Below are positions 6,081 through 12,037 of a stretch of 12,037 nucleotides of DNA, in pieces. Position numbers and translations under genes: made by a program. Below the pieces are notes generated by a model. The model saw nothing but the letters and a program-made list of their open reading frames with translations, did not search any database and had not been told where the DNA came from. The DNA is from Candidatus Latescibacterota bacterium (GTDB lineage Bacteria > Latescibacterota > UBA2968 > GCA-2709665), in assembly GCA_030746455.1 (NCBI GenBank), contig JASLMQ010000738.1, positions 1 through 12,037 of the forward strand, given 5' to 3'. Position 1 is the first letter of the stretch. Each line of letters starts with the position of its first letter.

Positions 6081-7568
6081 TTGCGATCGTATCGCTTCGT
6101 GATGCTCAGTGTGACAATGGCGTCCACGATCTCAGAGGCCGCCCAGATCGGGCCCTTCCCAGCTGGAGCCGAGGTCGAGGCTGCGGCTGAGGGTGAATTG
6201 GTCCTATCACCAGGGACGTTGGTTGCAGGCAAGGATACCCTTGCAGCGGACTACGGAACGCTGGTGGTAAGGGAGAACCGGTCTGATCCAGGATCTCGAC
6301 TGATCCAGCTGCCGGTGCTTCGGGTCCGCGCCGCGCGGAGAGAGGATCCCGTTCCTCTCTTCTCCCTGCGTGGTGGCCCGGGCGCCACGAATGTCGCCGG
6401 GTTCTCGCCCTGGTTCTTCGAGGGCAGGGACGTAGTTATGGTCGGCTACCGCGGCATCGACGGATCAGTTCGCCTCGCCGCTCCGGAGATCGCGGAGGCC
6501 TTCACGTCGGGGGGCGATCCACTCGGACCCGAGTACATCGCCCGTCTTCGGAGGGCTTCCCTGACCGCCTTCCGTCGTCTCGAGTCGGAGGGCATTCACA
6601 TGGATAGCTATACCATCCTCGATGTGGCAGAAGACATCGACGCCGCACGCAGAGCCCTGGGATACAACGAGATCAATCTGTGGGGCCACAGCTATGGCTG
6701 CCATGTTGCCCATATCTACGGGCTCGGTCACCCCGACAACGTGAACCGGACGTTCATTTCGGGATCAACAGGCCCAGACGCGATGGCGGTTTGGGAGCCT
6801 CGTGTCATCGCCCGTGTGCTCCGGCAGTACAGCGAGATCTGGAATCGAGATCCAAGCCTCGCCAAGCGGGAGCCCGATCTGCTCGGGGCGATGCGCCGGG
6901 CCCTCGCCTCACTCCCCGTGACATGGGAGGGCGTGACCGTTGATCCTGGCAGAGTTCGGGTGATGACCTTCTGGCAACTCTACAACAACGGTACGGCGGC
7001 GCAGGTCTTCGACGCGTATGTGTCGGCGAATGAGGGGGACTACGCGGGTCTCGCCTACCTGAGTGCAACATTTGACCAGACCATGAGCGGGCTGGTTGAG
7101 TGGGGGGACAACTTCTCCAAAACCTACAGCTCCAGCGACGTCCACAGCCGACTCCCTCACATTGCCGACGATCGTGAGCCAGACTCGGTGATCGGCTCAC
7201 CCGTGGCCATGTGGATCATGCACCCCCCGGGGGGCGGCGGATGGCCTATCCGCACCATTCCGGGGTCACTCCGCACGGGCGTGTCACCCGTTGAGACCCT
7301 GGTCCTGAACGGCGGCCTCGACGTCTCCAGTCCTCTGGAGTACACGCGGCGGAATCTAATGCCGCGACTTGCCAGGGGGCGTCTCATTGTGTTGGACACG
7401 ATGGGTCACAATGACCTGTACAACCTCCAGGAGGATGCCTACCGACACACGCTCGAGAGATGGCTGAAGGAGGGCGTTGTGGATACGTCGCGTTTCGCCG
7501 ATGTCCCTGTCGATCTCGCCGCCAGACCGAGGTTGGGCGACCTCGCTCGGAGGATGTTTGGCCAGTAG
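6081..7568 (+). CDS. Alpha/beta hydrolase, tripeptidyl/prolyl aminopeptidase-like, possibly exported
   Basis: A 495-residue alpha/beta-hydrolase-fold serine hydrolase. LRGGPG at 96-101 corresponds to the oxyanion-hole HGGPG of prolyl-iminopeptidase/TAP-like proteins. VMVGYRGIDGS (119-129) corresponds to their D-R-G-x-G-x-S strand. WGHSYGC (201-207) is the nucleophile elbow with Ser204. NGGLDVSSP (410-418) carries the likely acid Asp414, and MGHNDL (441-446) the likely catalytic His443. TTG 6081 is chosen because AAGGGAG lies eight bases upstream; an in-frame ATG at 6102 would shorten the N-terminus by seven residues. The N-terminus (R2, R5, then FVMLSVTMASTI and SEA-AQ near residue 20) is a modest signal-peptide candidate, so export is likely but unproven. 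A cap region lies between about 235 and 400. The substrate may be peptides or esters. Confidence 0.82.
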   Translation: MRSYRFVMLSVTMASTISEAAQIGPFPAGAEVEAAAEGELVLSPGTLVAGKDTLAADYGTLVVRENRSDPGSRLIQLPVLRVRAARREDPVPLFSLRGGPGATNVAGFSPWFFEGRDVVMVGYRGIDGSVRLAAPEIAEAFTSGGDPLGPEYIARLRRASLTAFRRLESEGIHMDSYTILDVAEDIDAARRALGYNEINLWGHSYGCHVAHIYGLGHPDNVNRTFISGSTGPDAMAVWEPRVIARVLRQYSEIWNRDPSLAKREPDLLGAMRRALASLPVTWEGVTVDPGRVRVMTFWQLYNNGTAAQVFDAYVSANEGDYAGLAYLSATFDQTMSGLVEWGDNFSKTYSSSDVHSRLPHIADDREPDSVIGSPVAMWIMHPPGGGGWPIRTIPGSLRTGVSPVETLVLNGGLDVSSPLEYTRRNLMPRLARGRLIVLDTMGHNDLYNLQEDAYRHTLERWLKEGVVDTSRFADVPVDLAARPRLGDLARRMFGQ

Positions 7569-7714
7569 GCGGACAACTGGATGATGTCCCTATACGTAGC
7601 GGGTGCCTTGCCCGAACGCGTGCGACAATGCAGCAGAATCAGAGCGAACCGGGCCGTGCAGCTGAAGACCAGGATCCCACGGAAATCATCTATCTCGAAA
7701 AGTGAGGCGACACC

Positions 7715-8476
7715 ATGAAACTATCGCTTTCAGGACGCATCCTGCAGGGCGCACCCGAGATGTCCACGCCCGACTTCATCCGTCTGGCCCGCGACACCGG
7801 ATTCGACATGGTCGAGTTGCGGGCGAACCAGGTACCTCTCGAAAGCACGGAAGCGGATCTATCCGAGCTACGCCGCGTCCTGGATGATTCGGGCGTGGGT
7901 GTGTCCATGATCGTGGTCGGTGGCGCCGATCAGGCCAGGGAGTGGATCGACGTCGCCCGAGCCGTGGGCGCGACTAATCTCCGCGCCAACGGCTCGGTTG
8001 AGGCGCTGTCGGCCGCGGCCGATTCTCTCCCGGAAGACCTGCGCCTGGTATTCCAGATGCACAGCGGCTCGGAATTCGAGAACGTGGCCCAGGCGGCGGA
8101 CAGCCTGGCCCGGATTCCCAGCGACCGGTTCGGCGTGATGCCCGAGCCGGCCAACCTGCTCTTTTCCGGCGAGAGGTGGAGTGACGACCTGTTCGTGCCG
8201 CTGAAGGGGCGCATCTACGGGTGCAATGCGCAGAGCATTGCGCTGGATCCGGAAAGCGACACCAGCGTACCGATGAACGATGGACGCAAGGTGCCGTACT
8301 CGCGGCGCGCCTGGTCCGACAACGCCGAGCTGGGCTTCCCGGAGTTCATCTCCGCCCTCAGGGCCGTTGGCTACGATGACTACATCAACTTCATCGATCC
8401 CTCCCTGCCCGGCACGTCCGTGCAGGACCTCGCGGCTGGCACGGCGGAGTACGCGCGGCAGTACGTGGTGGGATAG
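7715..8476 (+). CDS. Sugar phosphate isomerase/epimerase-like TIM-barrel protein
   Basis: A 253-residue protein resembling the xylose-isomerase-like/AP-endonuclease-2 TIM barrel: FIRLARDTGFDMVELRAN (21-38) with a possible metal ligand Glu35, successive beta/alpha units such as VGVSMIVVG and ATNLRANG, LVFQMHSGSEF (111-121) with His116, GVMPEPANLLF (140-150) with Glu144, and a final helix-strand pair GYDDYINFIDPS (219-230). The family's usual last Glu ligand may be replaced here by Asp228. These enzymes typically isomerise or epimerise keto-sugars or act on inositol-type substrates, and the exact substrate is unknown. ATG 7715 follows GTGAGG by seven bases. The 146-bp gap upstream shows no strong promoter, so co-transcription with the hydrolase is plausible. 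Its stop codon shares one base with a possible GTG start of the next gene (TAGTG). Confidence 0.75.
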   Translation: MKLSLSGRILQGAPEMSTPDFIRLARDTGFDMVELRANQVPLESTEADLSELRRVLDDSGVGVSMIVVGGADQAREWIDVARAVGATNLRANGSVEALSAAADSLPEDLRLVFQMHSGSEFENVAQAADSLARIPSDRFGVMPEPANLLFSGERWSDDLFVPLKGRIYGCNAQSIALDPESDTSVPMNDGRKVPYSRRAWSDNAELGFPEFISALRAVGYDDYINFIDPSLPGTSVQDLAAGTAEYARQYVVG

Positions 8477-8535
8477 TGACCCCGCGCCAGACCATCACGT
8501 GGGTAGTTCGCCAACAAGAAAGCATAGAAAACGCG

Positions 8536-9405
8536 ATGACCAGGAATTCGTCTCGATTCGGAACTGCCAACAACAAGCTGCTTCGTGGGATCACTCTGTT
8601 GGTTGTGCCTTCTGCTGCCTTCCTCTATGGTGTCGGCGTTGGCGTGTACCAGTGGCCACCATTCAATCTGTTGAAGGATTCCAAGCAAGTCATCGATGGA
8701 GGATCGACAATGAGTCAATCAGCGGAATCCGTTACGCCTGAGACTGCCTATCAGATCACAACCCAGCGCCAGTCGTATTTCAAGCTGGACAGCAACGGCG
8801 TACTGGAAGAAGAGAACGGGCTGCCGTTCCGTTCGGAAGGGACGTATCGCCTTGAGCGGGTGATTGATCCAGGCACAACGGCTATCGTCATAATGGATCC
8901 GTGGATAGACATGGCGTCGACCCACCTGAACGAAACCTATGGCCAGATCACCGAATCGCGGGTCCTTCCTCTCGTCGCCAAGGCGCTTGAACGTGGGCAT
9001 CCGGTCATCACGCTTACAAACGATCCTGACAAGGTAGGGTATAACACAGATATCCATCCCGATCTTTCTGCACTTGCGTCAAGAGGCAAGATCGAAGTCA
9101 TATATCATCAAGACTTGGACGATCGGGAATTCGCTGAGCGTTTGCGCTCGAGAGGCATCAACGCGCTCATCTATACCGGCTTTGCCTCGAACATGTGTGT
9201 CATTGGTCGACGAATGGGAATGATCCCTATGGTACATCACGGGTTCAAGCTCTTCTTCATTCCAGAAGCCTCAGCCGCTGTGGAGTACCCGGACACGTGG
9301 GACAGTCAGTCTATCCATCACGCCATCACCAAGATCGTCGGCCAATGGGTCGCTGAGATCATCGACTATGATGAATTTATGGACCCCAAGGCCACAAAGC
9401 AGTGA
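8536..9405 (+). CDS. Isochorismatase-like cysteine hydrolase with possible N-terminal membrane anchor
   Basis: From ATG 8536 the protein has 289 residues. A single hydrophobic segment (about 16-38, LRGITLLVVPSAAFLYGVGV) is followed by QWPPFNLLKD, a layout typical of an anchor helix. The isochorismatase-like domain covers about 110-275: AIVIMDPWIDM holds the expected Asp121, and YTGFASNMCV holds the expected nucleophile Cys221. The third residue of the triad, Lys, should lie in the EVIYHQDLDDREF stretch (187-199), but no Lys is there. Start choice is ambiguous: GTG 8476 overlaps the previous stop by one base (309 residues); ATG 8536 has a weak ribosome site; ATG 8710 has GGAGG seven bases upstream (8698-8702) and would give a soluble 231-residue form lacking the helix. 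I annotate 8536 because the upstream codons encode a sensible anchor. The anchored form would place the domain outside the cytoplasm. The amide or ester substrate is unknown. Confidence 0.72.
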   Translation: MTRNSSRFGTANNKLLRGITLLVVPSAAFLYGVGVGVYQWPPFNLLKDSKQVIDGGSTMSQSAESVTPETAYQITTQRQSYFKLDSNGVLEEENGLPFRSEGTYRLERVIDPGTTAIVIMDPWIDMASTHLNETYGQITESRVLPLVAKALERGHPVITLTNDPDKVGYNTDIHPDLSALASRGKIEVIYHQDLDDREFAERLRSRGINALIYTGFASNMCVIGRRMGMIPMVHHGFKLFFIPEASAAVEYPDTWDSQSIHHAITKIVGQWVAEIIDYDEFMDPKATKQ

Positions 9406-9453
9406 GCATGAACTGGCTAGCAGGTGCTGGCTGATCCATCTGCCACAACGAAG

Positions 9454-9485
9454 CCGGGGGCGCTGGTCCACGCCAGCGCCCCCGG
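9454..9485. terminator. Hairpin terminator between convergent genes
   Basis: A perfect 13-bp inverted repeat (9454-9466 with 9473-9485) closes on a 6-nt loop (TCCACG). It lies 48 bp after the stop of the isochorismatase-like gene and 27 bp beyond the end of the leftward GH130 gene, so it probably acts in both directions. T-tracts on both sides are weak. Its inner ten base pairs are identical to those of the terminator at 5812-5851. Confidence 0.75.
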
Positions 9486-9512
9486 TCTCCATGTACGCGT
9501 GATCTCGTTCGA

Positions 9513-10496
9513 CTACGGCGGCTCCGTGCACAGGGCGACGAGATCATCCACGTGGGCCGTAGCCAGGCACTCCACCGCATCCGCCGCGCCGTAGTAGATC
9601 TTCACCTCCCCGCTGTCCTCCAGGATCATCCCGCCCGGGAAGATCACGTTGTTCCGAAATCCTCCGCTGACCTCGTAGGGCGCCTCGGGGGCCATGAGCG
9701 GCTTCTTCATCATCCCGACGACCTTCCAGGGTTCCTCGAGGTCGAGGAGCATGATGCCCGCGGTGTAGCGCTTCTGCCATCGGTCCTCCCAGCCGTTCTT
9801 GCCGCGCTCGGCATCGAGGTCCACGGCGTGGAAGGTGGTGAGCCATCCCCGGTCGGTCTTCACCGGAGGCGCGGCCGGGCCGAGCTTGTTGTTGGCGTGG
9901 GGCACGTGTTCGACCCCCAGCACCAGGTTCGAGTTCCCCCAGTAGGCGAGGTCGGGTGAATCGGAGAACCAGATGTCGAAGCGATCGCCTCCGCCGCGTC
10001 CGTACACGGGGAACGGGCGCTCGAGCCGGGCATACTTCCCCCCGATTCGCTCGGGAAAGAGCACCATGTTGCGGTTGTCCGGCACGGAAAGGTTGAGGAT
10101 CTCGAAATCCTCGAAATCTTCCGTGACCGCAATGCCTCCCCGCACGCCGTGATGGGTGTCCACGGCGAAGCACATGTAGCAGCGGCCGTCCATCACGATG
10201 AGCCGGGGATCGTAACCCCGACGGATCTCGTCGTCCCTCAAGTCGAAGCAGGGATCCGGCTGTACCTCCCAGGCGAGGCCGTCGTCGCTGAAGGCGAGGC
10301 CCAGGTTCGTGCGGTGGGGATGTGGCGAGTCGTCCCTACAGTCGAAGTCGTTTCGGAAGATCATCACGTACCGGCCCTGGTACTTGGTCACGCCCGCGTT
10401 GAAGATCAGGGCAGCGGGGTAGGGGGCGTCGTCCGCGGAAAGGACGGGGTTGTCGGGGTGGCGGATGATGACAGGGGATGACTTGAGGTCAGCCAT
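9513..10496 (-). CDS. GH130-family glycosidase/phosphorylase (beta-mannoside phosphorylase-like)
   Basis: A 327-residue protein with the five-bladed beta-propeller signature of GH130: HPDNPVLSADDAPYPAALIFNAGVTKYQGRYVMIFRN (13-49), LGLAFSDDGLAWE (65-77), GYDPRLIVMDGRCYM (95-108) containing the conserved DPR whose Asp (D97) corresponds to the presumed general acid, then GPAAPPVKTDRGWLTTFHAVD (206-226) and FPGGMILEDSGEVKIYYGAAD (286-306). GH130 enzymes phosphorolyse or hydrolyse beta-1,2- or beta-1,4-mannosides; subfamily and substrate cannot be fixed by eye. No signal peptide is seen, so it is likely cytoplasmic. ATG 10496 follows GGAG (10506-10503) by six bases. It starts 33 bp after the Fe-S-domain gene and is the last gene of the leftward set, ending at a shared terminator. 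Confidence 0.87.
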   Translation of the reverse strand: MADLKSSPVIIRHPDNPVLSADDAPYPAALIFNAGVTKYQGRYVMIFRNDFDCRDDSPHPHRTNLGLAFSDDGLAWEVQPDPCFDLRDDEIRRGYDPRLIVMDGRCYMCFAVDTHHGVRGGIAVTEDFEDFEILNLSVPDNRNMVLFPERIGGKYARLERPFPVYGRGGGDRFDIWFSDSPDLAYWGNSNLVLGVEHVPHANNKLGPAAPPVKTDRGWLTTFHAVDLDAERGKNGWEDRWQKRYTAGIMLLDLEEPWKVVGMMKKPLMAPEAPYEVSGGFRNNVIFPGGMILEDSGEVKIYYGAADAVECLATAHVDDLVALCTEPP

Positions 10497-10529
10497 GCGT
10501 GTCTCCGATTGGGCACTCGTGACGTCTGG

Positions 10530-11069
10530 TTACAGCGTTGGCCATTTGGCCTCGAGCAGGGCCTCGAGCTCGCCCTTCTGTTGCTCGTATTCCTTTACCT
10601 CGACCAGGGGGGTGCACTGGCTCAGCTCGACCTGGCCCGCCGCGAGCTTGAGCGCATAGCTGAAACAGGTGCTCTCGTCGCACGCCTTGCAGTTGGTCTT
10701 CGGCAGGAGCTGGTGAATCTCCAGAGGCTGACGGCGCTCGTGGGAGGTCGTGTCGGGTTCGATCTCGTCCCGTTTCTCCCAGGCGTCGTTGACCATCTTG
10801 ACCAGCCAGGCGACCTTCTCGTCGACCTCCTCCCGACTGTCGAGGTGATCGATGGCAATGCGGTCCGACCAGAACCCGATGTTGGATCCCTCATGGCGCC
10901 AAGAAAGGACCGGATCATCGGGCAGGTAGACGCCCCTGGTGAGGGTCGCGTTGAGGTAGGGGAGGACCTCTCTGATGTCCACTTCCAGGTGCGCGATGGC
11001 CTCGTACTCGAACTCCTCGGTACTGTGGTCGGACACTTCGACTTCGATGTTGTAGGATTCGATGAGCAT
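10530..11069 (-). CDS. Protein with C-terminal [4Fe-4S] cluster domain
   Basis: A 179-residue protein. ATG 11069 is chosen over upstream in-frame starts because GGAGG (11080-11076) lies six bases before it. The C-terminal LPKTNCKACDESTCFSYALK segment (122-141) and a later Cys give C127-x2-C130-x4-C135-x16-C152, the spacing of the Fe-S domain found in RnfB and the corrinoid Fe-S subunits of acetyl-CoA decarbonylase/synthase. The first 120 residues (acidic, with ESYNIEVEVSDHSTEEFEYE, and DDPVLSWRHEGSNIGFW at 51-67) match no family I recognise; they may bind a redox partner or cofactor. A charged tail (157-175, EVKEYEQQKGELEALLEAK) is probably helical. No signal peptide or membrane helix is seen. 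Flanking genes at 61 and 33 bp suggest an operon with the mono-haem protein and GH130. Redox role inferred. Confidence 0.72.
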   Translation of the reverse strand: MLIESYNIEVEVSDHSTEEFEYEAIAHLEVDIREVLPYLNATLTRGVYLPDDPVLSWRHEGSNIGFWSDRIAIDHLDSREEVDEKVAWLVKMVNDAWEKRDEIEPDTTSHERRQPLEIHQLLPKTNCKACDESTCFSYALKLAAGQVELSQCTPLVEVKEYEQQKGELEALLEAKWPTL

Positions 11070-11130
11070 GGGATCCCTCCTCACTGATCTACGAAGACGG
11101 CCGGGAGAGAGCACCAGGCAGTGGCGTCCT

Positions 11131-11571
11131 CTATTCGGCTGCCGGACCCCAACCGTAGTGCTCAGAGGCCCACGTCCTCAGAAGATCCAGACCCTCCGGA
11201 GCCACTCGGGCCGATCGATGTATCAGGATGTAGGCAGGTAGCGGCATCTTCTCCTTGTCGACCTCTTCGATCATCTTCTCTACCAGGTACCGCTGCCTGC
11301 CCTCCGGATAGCGATTCCACCTCGAGAAGTTCAGGTGCTCTCGCGCCTCCTCAACGTGACGGGTGATGAGAAACGAGGTCGGCGCCACGTAGGCGTACCA
11401 CGGCCAGCGGGTCTCGTTCGAGTGGCAGTCGTAGCACGAGCTTCTGAGGACCGCATCGACTTCAGCGGGCGCACCAAGATCGATTTCCACCGGGGGATTC
11501 GCCCGCTCGACCGGTATGATCTGGATCAGAAGGAAGAGGACAGCAATTCCAATCAGGATTTTTCGTCTCAT
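11131..11571 (-). CDS. Membrane-anchored haem-binding-domain protein (single CxxCH)
   Basis: A 146-residue protein. ATG 11571 is chosen because GAGGAG lies about seven bases upstream (11584-11579); the longer open frame to 11865 runs antisense to, and overlaps, the kinase gene. Residues 5-20 (ILIGIAVLFLLIQIIP) form an uncleaved anchor or signal after two Arg residues. SSCYDCHSNETRWPWYAYVAP (44-64) holds a CxxCH haem c site (C46, C49, H50) and the Trp-Pro-Trp-Tyr stretch typical of the small haem-binding domain family. HLNFSRWNRYPEG (78-90) and MPLPAYILIH (105-114) continue the family pattern; the Met there could be an axial ligand. The domain would sit in the periplasm, with haem attached covalently after export. 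Its electron partner is unknown. Confidence 0.85.
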   Translation of the reverse strand: MRRKILIGIAVLFLLIQIIPVERANPPVEIDLGAPAEVDAVLRSSCYDCHSNETRWPWYAYVAPTSFLITRHVEEAREHLNFSRWNRYPEGRQRYLVEKMIEEVDKEKMPLPAYILIHRSARVAPEGLDLLRTWASEHYGWGPAAE

Positions 11572-11626
11572 GTCTGACTCCTCGCCCGCGTTACCCTCGG
11601 CCGGGCCACATCTGTTCGTGGCGGAA

Positions 11627-12037
11627 CTATGTAGGGAAGGCCTGGCGCACGATCTGGAAGACCTGGGCCTTGTGCCTGCGGGCACTGGCGGAATCGTGAT
11701 TCCTTCCCTCTCGGATGACAATATACTTCTGTAGCTCGTAGAGGAGATTGAAGACCTGTCGAACGCGTGCCTCGGGAGACAGGTCCCGCTCCTGACCGTA
11801 ACCTTCCCAGAACGCTGGCTCGGAGATTCCGCAGTAGTCGAGGACCGCGAACTCGATCTCCACATCCCCCCACAGCGCGCGGTCCCAGTCCACGATTCCC
11901 GTGACCACGCCCCCGCCGTCCACCAGGATGTTCTGGTGCCAGATGTCCATGTGCAGGAGGCACGAATCCACGGGTCGATCGAAGAGGCCGATGTGGCGGT
12001 TCAGAAGGCTGCGGAAGAGGCCGCTCTCCTCGCCGTC
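11627..12037 (-). CDS. C-terminal half of an aminoglycoside-phosphotransferase-fold kinase (partial)
   Basis: The frame is open from the window edge to the stop at 11629-11627, giving about 136 residues of an APH/choline-kinase-fold phosphotransferase. The catalytic loop HMDIWHQN has the H-x-D-x4-N pattern (catalytic Asp, metal-binding Asn), and IVDWDRALWGDVEIEFA matches the DFG-equivalent IDWE..GDP..DLA of the family. The N-terminal ATP-binding lobe lies outside the window, so the true start is not visible. Apparent starts inside the window, such as GTG 11971, are not real starts. Such kinases act on aminoglycosides, choline, homoserine or other small alcohols, and antibiotic resistance should not be assumed. 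The next gene begins 55 bp downstream in the same direction. Confidence 0.8.
   Translation of the reverse strand, partial: DGEESGLFRSLLNRHIGLFDRPVDSCLLHMDIWHQNILVDGGGVVTGIVDWDRALWGDVEIEFAVLDYCGISEPAFWEGYGQERDLSPEARVRQVFNLLYELQKYIVIREGRNHDSASARRHKAQVFQIVRQAFPT

Noticed and set aside
11568..11963. Alternative minus-strand frame over the kinase gene
   Set aside because: It overlaps the kinase frame, which carries the HxDx4N and IVDWD motifs, and itself shows no recognisable domain.
11627..12037. Aminoglycoside resistance gene
   Set aside because: The fold is shared by kinases of many small alcohols, the N-terminal half is outside the window, and nothing nearby suggests a resistance cassette.

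Overview
The window is GC-rich (roughly 60% by eye) and bacterial. It has well-formed Shine-Dalgarno sites, two strong intrinsic-terminator hairpins, several TTGACA-type promoters and tightly packed genes. The mix of genes (GH127-like, uroporphyrinogen-decarboxylase-like, sugar isomerase/epimerase, isochorismatase-like and GH130) resembles genomes of uncultured heterotrophs such as Latescibacterota, Poribacteria or Planctomycetes. That placement is only an impression; no rRNA or phylogenetic marker is present. I found no CRISPR array, tRNA, rRNA, transposase or phage gene.

Layout. (1) 1-127: the start of a leftward gene that leaves the window, with its own compact promoter and Shine-Dalgarno site and a 14-bp perfect inverted repeat inside its first codons. 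(2) 129-3377, rightward: the headless and frameshifted remnant of a GH127/DUF1680-like gene, then a uroporphyrinogen-decarboxylase-superfamily protein overlapping it by 8 nt, then an alpha/alpha-toroid (prenyltransferase/squalene-oxidase-repeat-like) protein. (3) 3442-5851, rightward: a promoter, a cytidylate-kinase-like protein fused to a BON domain, a 12-helix OFA-type MFS transporter, and a strong terminator. (4) 5914-9485, rightward: a promoter with an operator-like repeat, a TTG-initiated alpha/beta hydrolase of the tripeptidyl/prolyl aminopeptidase type, a TIM-barrel sugar isomerase/epimerase-like protein, an isochorismatase-like protein with an optional membrane anchor, and a hairpin terminator between convergent genes. 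(5) 12037-9513, leftward: the C-terminal half of an aminoglycoside-phosphotransferase-fold kinase, a membrane-anchored mono-haem protein, a four-cysteine Fe-S-domain protein and a GH130 glycosidase/phosphorylase, spaced 33-61 bp apart and so probably one operon.

How the genes may work together: the carbohydrate-type genes (GH127 remnant, TIM-barrel isomerase, GH130) suggest scavenging of plant or algal glycans. Most neighbours do not form one obvious pathway, and I see no defence or mobile system. The most unusual points are the cytidylate-kinase-like/BON fusion beside an organic-acid-type transporter, the isochorismatase-like protein with a possible membrane anchor and no recognisable catalytic lysine, and two terminators that share an identical 10-bp stem core. 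All assignments come from reading motifs by eye; no database search was run.
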